A stretch of DNA of 51,093 bases from an uncultured Prevotellaceae bacterium (GTDB lineage: Bacteria > Bacteroidota > Bacteroidia > Bacteroidales > Bacteroidaceae): NCBI GenBank assembly GCA_902780635.1, contig CACZGH010000025.1:1-51093 (forward strand), read 5' to 3'. The translations under genes were made by a program, and so were the position numbers. Within the stretch, counting starts at the first letter, position 1. Every line of letters begins with the position of its first letter. Shown in pieces: positions 7,413-14,836 of the stretch. The notes below the pieces were generated by a model, which saw only the letters and a list, made by a program, of their open reading frames with translations, did not search any database and was not told the DNA's origin.

Positions 7413-8923
7413 TGGTTGAGCTTGAGCAATTCGTCGATGATGTTGCGGTTGTTGGAGAGTCTCGGCACCTTGTGCTGGCCGCCGAGCTTTCCCTTGGTTT
7501 TGAGCCAGAGGTTGAACAGGTCGTGTTTGGCTTTCACTATCTCCAGGTGCTGGAGGGTGATGTCTTTGTAGCGCTTCGCCTCATAGTCGCTGTTGATGTC
7601 CTGCAGCTTGCGGTCAAGAATATCGGCAAACTGCTGCAGGTCAGCGGGTTCCTTGGTAAACTCAATGAGCCACTGGTGTCGGCATTTGGCGCGGCCATCC
7701 ATGAATACGGGTGCTGCGGTGTACTCAAGCACTTCGGCTCCCGTCAGGCGGCATGCATGTTCCAGACCTTTCTCAGCGTTGTCCACGATGAGTTCCTCGC
7801 CGAAAGCGTTGATGAAATGCTTCGTGCGCCCGGTGATTAGGAATTTGTATGGGTTTTTTGAGGTGAACATGATGGTGTCGCCGATGATGTATCTCCACAA
7901 GCCACACGAGGTGGAGATGACCATGGCATAGTTTTTTCCTGTCTCCACAGCGGAGAGGGGCACCACGGTAGGTTGATCTTTGCCAAATTCCTCCATGGGG
8001 ATGAACTCATAGAAGATGTCATAATCGAGCATGAGGAGCAGCGAGGGGTCATTTGGGTCATCTTGCTGACCAAAGAAGCCCTCGCTGGCATTGTAGGTCT
8101 CCATATAGCGCATTCCGGGGAGATTGATGAGTTCCTCGTATTGCTGGCGGTAGGGTGTGAACGCTACGCCGCCGTGGAAGAACACCTCGAGGTTGGGCCA
8201 TACGTCACAGATATGCTTCTTGCCCGTGAGGTCGAGCACACGGGTGAGGACGGAGAGCATCCATGATGGAACTCCCGACAGGTTGGTCACATTCTTGTTC
8301 ATCGTCTCGCGTGCGATGCGCTCCCTCTTCACTTCGAAGTCGGAGAGCAGTGCCGTCTTCTTCTTGGGCACCCTCGCGATGTTGGCAATGGGGTTGATGT
8401 TCTCGATGAGTATGGCGCTTAGGTCGCCCACCAGACTGTCGGTAGAGTTGTAGTTGGGTTGGTGGCTTCCTCCTAAGATGAGCGACTTGCCGTCGAACAT
8501 ACGGCTTTTTGGGTTGTTGCGGAAATATATGGCGATGGAGTCGAAGCCACCGGCATAGTGAATATGATCGAGACCGTCTTGGCTGACGGGGATGAACTTG
8601 CTCTTGTCGCTGGTGGTGCCCGATGACTTGGCAAACCATCTCACGCGTCCTGGCCAGAGGATGTCGGTCTCCCCATGCCGCATGCGGTCGATGTCACCTT
8701 TGAGTTGTTCATAGGTGTTGAGGGGAGTATGGATGATGAAGTCGTCGTAGCCTTTCGTGGTGCCGAAAAGATGTCGCACACCATATTCCGTATCCTTCGC
8801 CTTACTCAGAAGACGTTGCAAAACCTCCTGCTGCAACAGTTCGGCTTGAGGGGCGTAGAGGCGCTCGAGCTTGTGCTGCCGGTTTTTGAAAAAGATGTTT
8901 TCGACTATTTTTGTTATGCTCAT
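7409..8923 (-). CDS. GH3-like acyl-adenylate family protein
   Basis: A protein of about 504 residues of the GH3 (auxin-responsive promoter) family of ATP-dependent acyl-acid amido synthetases. Key features are the nucleotide-binding SSGTTSDKSKFIPVS, the VPSWMLSVL region, the YNASEGFFG motif and the C-terminal TGRTKHFINAFGEELIVDNA segment. Plant GH3 enzymes conjugate amino acids to hormones; the substrate of Bacteroidetes homologues is not known. ATG at 8923 (MSITKIVENIFF) is preferred over an upstream alternative that would overlap rnc. It starts seven bases after the rnc stop and overlaps the next gene by four bases. Confidence 0.85.
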   Translation of the reverse strand: MSITKIVENIFFKNRQHKLERLYAPQAELLQQEVLQRLLSKAKDTEYGVRHLFGTTKGYDDFIIHTPLNTYEQLKGDIDRMRHGETDILWPGRVRWFAKSSGTTSDKSKFIPVSQDGLDHIHYAGGFDSIAIYFRNNPKSRMFDGKSLILGGSHQPNYNSTDSLVGDLSAILIENINPIANIARVPKKKTALLSDFEVKRERIARETMNKNVTNLSGVPSWMLSVLTRVLDLTGKKHICDVWPNLEVFFHGGVAFTPYRQQYEELINLPGMRYMETYNASEGFFGQQDDPNDPSLLLMLDYDIFYEFIPMEEFGKDQPTVVPLSAVETGKNYAMVISTSCGLWRYIIGDTIMFTSKNPYKFLITGRTKHFINAFGEELIVDNAEKGLEHACRLTGAEVLEYTAAPVFMDGRAKCRHQWLIEFTKEPADLQQFADILDRKLQDINSDYEAKRYKDITLQHLEIVKAKHDLFNLWLKTKGKLGGQHKVPRLSNNRNIIDELLKLNQ

Positions 8924-8930
8924 GCTGATA

Positions 8931-9995
8931 CTATTGGTGGTTGGCCTCATCAGCGAAGGCGGCTTCCTCTGCCGCTGCTATGATGTCCTCACGGGACTCT
9001 TTGGCTGGTGTGGCTGTGATGTCACTCAAATCAAACTCATCCTCCTTCTCTTCCTCATCCTGTAAGGAGACCTCCTGCTGCTTGGGCAGTTTGTCTTGCT
9101 TCGGCTGCTTTGGGGCGGTCTTACGGCTCTTTGGAGGGTTGCTCTCCTCTGCGGGTTGGGTAAGGATGAAGTCATCGGTAGGTTCGGTGTCGGGTACGGT
9201 CTGCACTGGCATCTCCTCCATCTTCGTGCGGTTGGTCTTAGCCGCAAAGATGGCATCGATGTACTGTGGTTCTTTGCGGAGGCGCTCCAGGGTGATTTTC
9301 GATGCCTGCTGCTGACTCTCCTTCTTGGTGTATCCGCGTCCTATGCCACCCTCGATGCCCTCAATGAGCACCTGATAGACGAACATGGGACTGCCTCCCT
9401 CCACTTTCTTCTCCTCCACCACCTTAAAATCGATGTTGACACGGTTTTTCTGACTCCACTCTATCAGCTTGCTCTTGAAATTGACTTCCTTGTACGCCAC
9501 CTTGTCGATGTTGATGAAATTTCCCAGGATGCGCTTCTCCACAAACTGCATGCATGCTTTGTAGCCTTTGTCGAGGTAGATGGCTCCTACAAGGGCTTCA
9601 AAGGCGTTGCCGCCGAGATAGCTGTTGTGTGAGGAAGAATGTCCTGATGACAAGATGAGGTCGGTGATGCCAAGTTCGCGGGCAAGTTTGTTGAGTGTCT
9701 CCCGCTGCACGATTTTGCTTCGTGTGTTGGTGAGGAATCCCTCTCGTTTACCGTCGAAGTGGATATATACAATATGTCCCACGACGGCACCGAGGATGGC
9801 GTCGCCGAGGAACTCCAGGCGTTCGTTGTTGATGGGCTTCCCTTTCTCGCGGCGCATGATACTTTTGTGCATGAGCGCCTGCTTGTAGTAATGGATGTCC
9901 TTAGGGAAGAAGCCCAGAATTTTGTATAAAGACAGATAAAGCTCCTTCTCCTTCCGGAAAGGGAGCCTTATCCTGTCAATAATATTACTCAGCAT
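8931..9995 (-). CDS. rnc: ribonuclease III with long C-terminal tail
   Basis: A 354-residue RNase III that cleaves double-stranded RNA in rRNA and mRNA processing. The signature NERLEFLGDAILG is at residues 57-69 with E61 and D65. The second acidic motif reads GGNAFEALVGAIYLD (128-142), with Asn where Escherichia coli has catalytic Asp114; I believe this substitution is usual in Bacteroidetes. The dsRNA-binding domain covers about 170-245. The remaining 110 residues are a low-complexity Lys/Pro then Asp/Glu-rich tail absent from standard enzymes of about 220-250 residues. The start overlaps the fabF end by 11 bases. Confidence 0.93.
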   Translation of the reverse strand: MLSNIIDRIRLPFRKEKELYLSLYKILGFFPKDIHYYKQALMHKSIMRREKGKPINNERLEFLGDAILGAVVGHIVYIHFDGKREGFLTNTRSKIVQRETLNKLARELGITDLILSSGHSSSHNSYLGGNAFEALVGAIYLDKGYKACMQFVEKRILGNFINIDKVAYKEVNFKSKLIEWSQKNRVNIDFKVVEEKKVEGGSPMFVYQVLIEGIEGGIGRGYTKKESQQQASKITLERLRKEPQYIDAIFAAKTNRTKMEEMPVQTVPDTEPTDDFILTQPAEESNPPKSRKTAPKQPKQDKLPKQQEVSLQDEEEKEDEFDLSDITATPAKESREDIIAAAEEAAFADEANHQ

Positions 9996-11244
9996 ATTTT
10001 TTGAATACTACACAGGCATTGTGGCCGCCAAAGCCGAAGGTGTTGCTCAGGGCTGCCCTGACGAGGCGTTTCTGTGCCTTGTTGAAGGTGAAGTTGAGGT
10101 TGTAGTCGATTTCCTCATCCTTGTCATCCTCGTCGTGGTTGATGGTCGGCGGCACGATGTCGTTCTTCACGGCAAGCAGTGTCACCATGGCCTCCACAGC
10201 ACCGGCGGCACCCAGCAGGTGACCTGTCATCGACTTGGTGCTGCTGATGTTGAGTTTGTAGGCAGCATCTCCAAACACTTCCTTGATGGCCTTTGCCTCG
10301 GAGATATCACCCACATGGGTTGATGTGCCGTGCACGTTGATATAGTCAATCTCGTCGGGACGAAGACCGGCATCAGCAAGGGCGTTCTCCATCACCAGGC
10401 GTGCTCCAAGACCCTCGGGGTGGGAAGCGGTGATGTGATAGGCGTCGGCGCTCATGCCCTCGCCCACCATCTCGGCATAAATCTTGGCTCCACGTGCCTT
10501 GGCATGCTCCAATTCCTCAAGAATCAGACAGCCGGCACCCTCAGCCATCACAAAACCGTCGCGGCTCTTGCTGAAGGGGCGTGAGGCACGCTGAGGGTCG
10601 TCGTTGCGTGTGGAGAGGGCCTTCATGGCGTTGAAGCCGCCCACACCGCAGGCACAGATGGCCGACTCGGCACCTCCTGCCAGAATGGCGTCAGCCTTGC
10701 CCAGACGAATCAGATTGAAGGCATCAGCAAGGGCATTGCTCGATGATGCACAAGCGGAAGTGGTGGTGTAGTTGGGTCCGTGGAAACCAAAATGGATGGA
10801 GATTTGACCGGAGGCAATGTCGGCTATCATCTTCGGAATGAAGAAAGGACTGAACTTCGGTCCGTCTTCCTGGTGAATACCATAATACTTCACCTCACTC
10901 TCAAAGGTGTTGATGCCACCAATGCCCACACCGTAGATGACGCCGATGCGGTTTCTGTCCACTGTCTCAAGATCCATGCCGCTGTCATCCACAGCCTGAA
11001 AGGCGGAAACCATTGCCAACTGTGTGTAGCGGTCCATCTTGCGGGCATCCTTGCCAAGCAATCCCATCACATCGAGGTCTTTCACCTCACAGGCAAAATG
11101 TGTCTTGAATTTTGATGAGTCAAAATTCTTGATTTCTGCAGCACCGCTCACTCCTGCCAGCAAATTCTTCCATGTTTCTTCCACATTGTTGCCCAACGGA
11201 GTGACGGCACCCAGTCCTGTCACTACTACTCTTTTCAGTTCCAT
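9985..11244 (-). CDS. fabF: 3-oxoacyl-ACP synthase II
   Basis: A 419-residue condensing enzyme of fatty-acid elongation, joining malonyl-ACP to acyl-ACP. The catalytic triad is complete: C165 (TTTSACASSSNA), H305 (NVHGTSTHVGD) and H342 (STKSMTGHLLGAAGAVEA). Length and motifs match FabF rather than FabH. It follows acpP across a 146-bp gap that can fold into a long hairpin, and overlaps rnc by 11 bases. The acpP-fabF-rnc order is common in bacteria. Confidence 0.97.
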   Translation of the reverse strand: MELKRVVVTGLGAVTPLGNNVEETWKNLLAGVSGAAEIKNFDSSKFKTHFACEVKDLDVMGLLGKDARKMDRYTQLAMVSAFQAVDDSGMDLETVDRNRIGVIYGVGIGGINTFESEVKYYGIHQEDGPKFSPFFIPKMIADIASGQISIHFGFHGPNYTTTSACASSSNALADAFNLIRLGKADAILAGGAESAICACGVGGFNAMKALSTRNDDPQRASRPFSKSRDGFVMAEGAGCLILEELEHAKARGAKIYAEMVGEGMSADAYHITASHPEGLGARLVMENALADAGLRPDEIDYINVHGTSTHVGDISEAKAIKEVFGDAAYKLNISSTKSMTGHLLGAAGAVEAMVTLLAVKNDIVPPTINHDEDDKDEEIDYNLNFTFNKAQKRLVRAALSNTFGFGGHNACVVFKKYAE

Positions 11245-11263
11245 CTCAAAATCTTATGGTGAT

Positions 11264-11370
11264 GTAAAAGAATTTATGGCTTATAGCCACGGTTCACTCA
11301 ATAGTTTAGCCGAGGTCTATAAACCATAAATTATCAAATGAAGGCGTGAATCCTCGTTTTATTCTTTTAC
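11264..11370 (-). other. structured acpP-fabF intercistronic region
   Basis: Two nested inverted pairs occupy the gap. The inner arms are 11271-11288 and 11314-11332, about 18 bp with one bulge and one mismatch. The outer arms GTAAAAGAAT (11264-11273) and ATTCTTTTAC (11361-11370) are perfect. The pairs share bases at 11271-11273, so they could act as alternatives. No T-run follows. It may be an mRNA processing or stability element, since the operon also encodes RNase III. Confidence 0.5.
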
Positions 11371-11390
11371 CTTAAAATGTTTCTGATTGA

Positions 11391-11639
11391 TTAGAGGCTC
11401 TCGCCTTTCTTGTGATCCTCGATATACTTCACGGCATCAGCAACAGTAGCGATTTTCTCTGCCTGATCGTCGGGGATGGAAACATTGAAAACACGCTCAA
11501 ACTCCATGATGAGCTCCACTGTGTCGAGAGAGTCTGCACCCAGATCGCTCTGGAACTTTGACTCCAACTTGATGTCGTCCTCACTAACACAAAGTTTCTC
11601 AACTATGATATCTCTTACTTGTTTCTCGATTTCTGACAT
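11391..11639 (-). CDS. acpP: acyl carrier protein
   Basis: An 82-residue acidic protein with the phosphopantetheine attachment site [10 protein letters not shown], serine at residue 37. It carries growing acyl chains in fatty-acid synthesis. It is the first gene of the minus-strand operon with fabF, rnc, a GH3-like protein, the Ig-like lipoprotein and the DUF3108 protein. A promoter lies just upstream at 11692-11723, and the start at 11639 gives the standard [17 protein letters not shown]-terminus. Confidence 0.97.
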   Translation of the reverse strand: MSEIEKQVRDIIVEKLCVSEDDIKLESKFQSDLGADSLDTVELIMEFERVFNVSIPDDQAEKIATVADAVKYIEDHKKGESL

Positions 11640-11691
11640 GATTTAAAATTTAAAATGTTTATAATAAATGTTCTGTTTTGAAATTCGGGTG

Positions 11692-11723
11692 CAAAGGAAC
11701 GAATTTTTATTTAGGTGTGCAAA
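11692..11723 (-). promoter_or_regulatory. promoter of acpP operon
   Basis: Read on the minus strand: TTTG (11723-11720), 20 nt, TTCCTTTG (11699-11692). This matches the Bacteroidetes -33/-7 pattern except for T in place of A at the second base of the -7 box. It gives a leader of roughly 45 nt before acpP. Confidence 0.6.
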
Positions 11724-11811
11724 TATTTTATTAAAAAAAGCATTTTCACTTGCACAAACCACCCTCAAGTGTGCAAAAAAATGGGGGTTTTACAAAAAAT
11801 AAAGCCAATAA

Positions 11812-11843
11812 TTTGCGGTATATGTCTTTAATTGCTATATTTG
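11812..11843 (+). promoter_or_regulatory. promoter of DUF4254-GT9 operon
   Basis: TTTG (11812-11815), 20 nt, TATATTTG (11836-11843): a full match to the Bacteroidetes consensus. It ends 23 bases before the ATG at 11867, which supports that start over longer upstream frames, since those would begin before the promoter. Confidence 0.75.
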
Positions 11844-11866
11844 CATGGAGTAATAAAGCCATCATT

Positions 11867-12472
11867 ATGACAAACACAGACAACTATAATCAAGTGTTCA
11901 ACAAGGCCATCAGCGACTATCATATCACGGATGACGTGGACACTCCCATCAATAACCCCTACAACAGAGACTCCCTGGAGAACAGACTATATCTGAAATG
12001 CTGGATTGACACCGTGCAGTGGCATCTTGAGGACCTCATCCGCGACCCACATATCGACCCCATTGAGGCGTTGTCACTCAAACGGCGCATCGACCGCAGC
12101 AATCAGGACCGCACCGACCTCGTGGAGCAGATAGACAGCTATTTCCTCCATCTCTACAGCGACGTCAACGTATTGCCCGATGCACGAATCAATACGGAGA
12201 GTCCGGCATGGGCAATCGACAGGCTGTCGATTCTGGCACTAAAAATCTACCACATGGCAGAACAGGTGGAGCGAAAGGATGCCGATGCGGCACATCTCGA
12301 GAAATGCAGGTCAAAACTTGCCGTGCTGAAGGAGCAACAGTGCGATTTGTCCACTGCCATCGACCAACTCCTTGAGGATATAGCGGCAGGAAGGAAATAT
12401 ATGAAGACCTACCGGCAGATGAAGATGTACAACGACCCATCGACCAATCCAGTGCTCTACAAGAACAAATAA
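11867..12472 (+). CDS. DUF4254 family protein
   Basis: A 201-residue, mostly alpha-helical soluble protein of the DUF4254 family. Family features include the helix with NRLYLKCWIDTVQWHLEDLI, then RDP, the KRRIDRSNQDRTDLVE segment and the closing MKMYNDPSTNPVLYK. Function is unknown. It is followed after 34 bases by a GT9 glycosyltransferase, an arrangement I recall as conserved in Bacteroidetes, which points to a role in lipopolysaccharide or other glycan assembly. The start is fixed by the promoter at 11812-11843: the longer frame from 11750 would begin upstream of the transcription start. Confidence 0.85.
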   Translation: MTNTDNYNQVFNKAISDYHITDDVDTPINNPYNRDSLENRLYLKCWIDTVQWHLEDLIRDPHIDPIEALSLKRRIDRSNQDRTDLVEQIDSYFLHLYSDVNVLPDARINTESPAWAIDRLSILALKIYHMAEQVERKDADAAHLEKCRSKLAVLKEQQCDLSTAIDQLLEDIAAGRKYMKTYRQMKMYNDPSTNPVLYKNK

Positions 12473-12506
12473 AACCCGCTGACACGATAGTTGGAGAACA
12501 GACAAA

Positions 12507-13571
12507 ATGAAACCGGAGCACATTCTCATCATCCGTTTCTCAGCCCTGGGCGACATTGCCATGCTCGTCCCTGTGGTGTATTCCCTGGCACAGCAGTATC
12601 CACATCTGCGTGTCACTGTGCTCAGCCGTGACAATGCAAGACCGTTCTTCGATGGTCTGGCTCCCAACGTGGGTTTCATGGATGCCGAACTCAATGACGG
12701 GCACAAGGGACTGCCCGTACTCAACGCACTGTACAGGAGACTGAAGGCGAAGCACTTTACCGCCATCGCCGACATGCATGATGTGCTGCGCTCCAAATAC
12801 CTGAGAATGCGTTTCCGTTTCGACCGGTTCAAGACCGCTCATATCGACAAGCACAGGGCAGGGAAAAAACGCCTGACAGCTAAAGAAAACAAGAGTTTGG
12901 TGCAGCAGCCCACCTCGTTTCAAAACTATGCCGATGTGCTCGCGAAACTCGGATACCCCATCAAGTTGGAATTCCGGTCGGTGTTCCCTGCCAAGGGCAA
13001 CCTCCGTCAGCTGTTGAAGAAGGAGTTCACGGAGAAAAAGAATTTCCAGCAGTGGATAGGTGTAGCACCCTTCGCCGCTCATCCCGGAAAGGTATATCCT
13101 TTGGAGAGGATGGAAAAGGTCATCGACATACTCAGCAGCAAGCATCCCAGTGCGAGAATCCTCCTCTTCGGTGCAGGCGAACGCGAACGGCGCTGCTTCA
13201 GCGACTGGTGCAGCCGCTATCCCCGGTGTGTGATGGCTTCTGACATTGCCAAGGGGCTCAGTCAGGAACTCATCCTCATGAGCCACCTCGATGTGATGCT
13301 GTCGATGGACAGCGCAAACACCCATCTGGCCTCACTTGTCGACGTGACGGTGGTGAACATCTGGGGCGCCACCCATCCCTATGCGGGGTTCATGGGGTGG
13401 CGGCAGACAGAGGACACCGCCGTGCAAATCAATCTGCCATGCCGCCCATGCAGCGTCTTCGGCGACAAACCGTGCCATCGCGGCGATATGGCATGCATGA
13501 CAGGCATCACTCCTGAAAAAGTGGTGGAACGTGTGGAACAGGTGCTCGACGGACACATCAAGAGACAGTAA
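12507..13571 (+). CDS. glycosyltransferase family 9 (heptosyltransferase-like)
   Basis: A 354-residue GT-B enzyme of family GT9, which transfers heptose or related sugars to lipopolysaccharide core. The N-terminus MKPEHILIIRFSALGDIAML is the classic GT9 start. The C-terminal domain has the donor-binding features IGVAPFAAHPGKVYPLERME, LFGAGERE, and SMDSANTHLASL then VVNIWGATHP. It is cytoplasmic or peripheral to the inner membrane, with no signal peptide. A cysteine-rich end segment (CRPCSVFGDKPCHRGDMACM) resembles the end of other GT9 members. It lies in an operon with DUF4254 upstream and rubredoxin 50 bases downstream. Confidence 0.92.
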   Translation: MKPEHILIIRFSALGDIAMLVPVVYSLAQQYPHLRVTVLSRDNARPFFDGLAPNVGFMDAELNDGHKGLPVLNALYRRLKAKHFTAIADMHDVLRSKYLRMRFRFDRFKTAHIDKHRAGKKRLTAKENKSLVQQPTSFQNYADVLAKLGYPIKLEFRSVFPAKGNLRQLLKKEFTEKKNFQQWIGVAPFAAHPGKVYPLERMEKVIDILSSKHPSARILLFGAGERERRCFSDWCSRYPRCVMASDIAKGLSQELILMSHLDVMLSMDSANTHLASLVDVTVVNIWGATHPYAGFMGWRQTEDTAVQINLPCRPCSVFGDKPCHRGDMACMTGITPEKVVERVEQVLDGHIKRQ

Positions 13572-13621
13572 AACAAATCTTGCAGCCTATTATTTATTCA
13601 CCTATTTAATAATAAGAAGAC

Positions 13622-13783
13622 ATGAAAAAGTATGTATGCGACATTTGCGGGTATGTCTATGACCCCGAAGTAGGAGACCCCGACAGCGGCATCGAGCCCG
13701 GAACAGCATTTGAGGATATCCCCGAGGACTGGGTATGCCCCATCTGCGGAGTGGGTAAGGACGACTTCAGCGAGGTGGAATAA
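13622..13783 (+). CDS. rubredoxin
   Basis: A 53-residue protein with both CxxC iron ligands: VCDICGY (Cys 6 and 9) and VCPICG (Cys 39 and 42). The intervening [18 protein letters not shown] and IPEDWVCP segments are typical. Rubredoxin carries single electrons through a mononuclear Fe site and in anaerobes usually feeds peroxide or oxygen reductases. The length is standard. It follows the GT9 gene by 50 bases; function with that gene is unlikely, so cotranscription may be incidental. A hairpin follows at 13809-13829. Confidence 0.96.
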   Translation: MKKYVCDICGYVYDPEVGDPDSGIEPGTAFEDIPEDWVCPICGVGKDDFSEVE

Positions 13784-13808
13784 TCGCCCCGCTTTTCCTA
13801 CAGGCAAT

Positions 13809-13829
13809 AAGGTGGGGTATGCCCACCTT
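13809..13829. terminator. hairpin between convergent genes
   Basis: AAGGTGGG (13809-13816) and CCCACCTT (13822-13829) form a perfect 8-bp stem with a 5-nt loop between the rubredoxin gene and the convergent aldo/keto reductase gene, whose stop codon it overlaps. No T-run follows on either strand. Confidence 0.55.
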
Positions 13830-14781
13830 AGAACCTGACTAGGTTTTTGGCTAGTTGTGCAACACTGCTGGCACCTACGATGACAGAGGTGATGCCGGGC
13901 TGGTCGATAATCCAGGTGAGAGCCATTTCAGCGAGGCTCTCACCTCTTTTTTGTGCCTGACTGTTGAAGTCGCGCAACTGCTGAAGGAGTTCGGGAGTGA
14001 GCACATCGCTCTGCAGCGAACCTCCCCGCGACATTCGTGAGTCGGCGGGGATGCCGTTGAGATATCGTTCGGTGAGCAGGCCCTGTGCGAGGGGAGAGAA
14101 GGAGATGAACCCGATGCCGTGCTCATGGCAGTATTTGAGTGTGCCGTCCTCAAGCGGTTCACGGTTGAGCAGGTTGAGTTTGCCTTGGTAGATGAGCAAC
14201 GGCACGTCGCGCTCACGCAGATAGGTGTCGGCAAATTGCAGTGCCTCAAGCGGCCAGCGTGAGATGCCGACGTAGAGAGCCTTGCCTTGCCGCACGATGT
14301 CGACCAGGGCCTGCAAGGTTTCCTCCAAAGGCGTTTCAGGGTCATAGCGATGGCTGTAGAAGAGGTCGACATAGTCGAGATGCATGCGGCGCAGGCTCTG
14401 GTCAAGGCTTGCCATGAGATACTTGCGCGAGCCCCAGTTGCCGTAAGGACCTTCCCACATGTCGTAGCCAGCCTTGCTGCTGATGAATAGTTCGTCGCGG
14501 TATGGGGCGAAGTCCTCCACCATCAGGCGGCCCATTGTCTCTTCTGCCGTACCATAAGGTGGTCCGTAATTGTTGGCAAGGTCGAAATGGGTGATGCCAT
14601 GGTCGAAGGCATAATGGGTGATGTCGCGGCTGCGCTGGTAGGGGTCAACGTCGCCGAAGTTGTGCCAGAATCCTAATGATACCTTTGGCAGCAATACCCC
14701 GCTGTGTCCGCAGCGGCGGTAGAATGTCTCTGCTTTCGCATAGCGGTCGGCAGCAGCAATGTAAGGAAGTTTGGTGTTCAT
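13828..14781 (-). CDS. aldo/keto reductase (YghZ-like), shortened C-terminus
   Basis: A 317-residue NADPH-dependent aldo/keto reductase similar to YghZ (L-glyceraldehyde 3-phosphate reductase type). Visible motifs are GFWHNFGDVDPYQRSRDI, the catalytic-region FDLANNYGPPYGTAEETMG, LFISSKAGYDMWEGPYGNWG, then the VDLFYSHRYDPETPLEETL strand and the cofactor loop SPLAQGLLTERYL. The protein ends at VIVGASSVAQLAKNLVRF, whereas relatives continue for another 20 or so residues with the final helix. The stop lies inside a hairpin. It may be a natural truncation or a recent 3' end change. It is the last gene of the parE-rpoN-purE-ispG run. Confidence 0.88.
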   Translation of the reverse strand: MNTKLPYIAAADRYAKAETFYRRCGHSGVLLPKVSLGFWHNFGDVDPYQRSRDITHYAFDHGITHFDLANNYGPPYGTAEETMGRLMVEDFAPYRDELFISSKAGYDMWEGPYGNWGSRKYLMASLDQSLRRMHLDYVDLFYSHRYDPETPLEETLQALVDIVRQGKALYVGISRWPLEALQFADTYLRERDVPLLIYQGKLNLLNREPLEDGTLKYCHEHGIGFISFSPLAQGLLTERYLNGIPADSRMSRGGSLQSDVLTPELLQQLRDFNSQAQKRGESLAEMALTWIIDQPGITSVIVGASSVAQLAKNLVRF

Positions 14782-14783
14782 AA

Positions 14784-14835
14784 GAGGTGGGGGGTGAGAG
14801 GTGGGGAGTGAGAGGTGAGGGGTGAGAGGTGAGAG
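14784..14835. repeat. 14-bp G-rich tandem repeat
   Basis: Three full units of GAGGTGRGGRGTGA-like sequence and a fourth partial unit fill the gap between the ispG stop and the aldo/keto reductase start. Units start at 14784, 14798, 14812 and 14826. The plus strand is G-rich with several GGGG runs; the mRNA made from this operon is C/U-rich here. Confidence 0.85.
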
Positions 14836-14836
14836 T

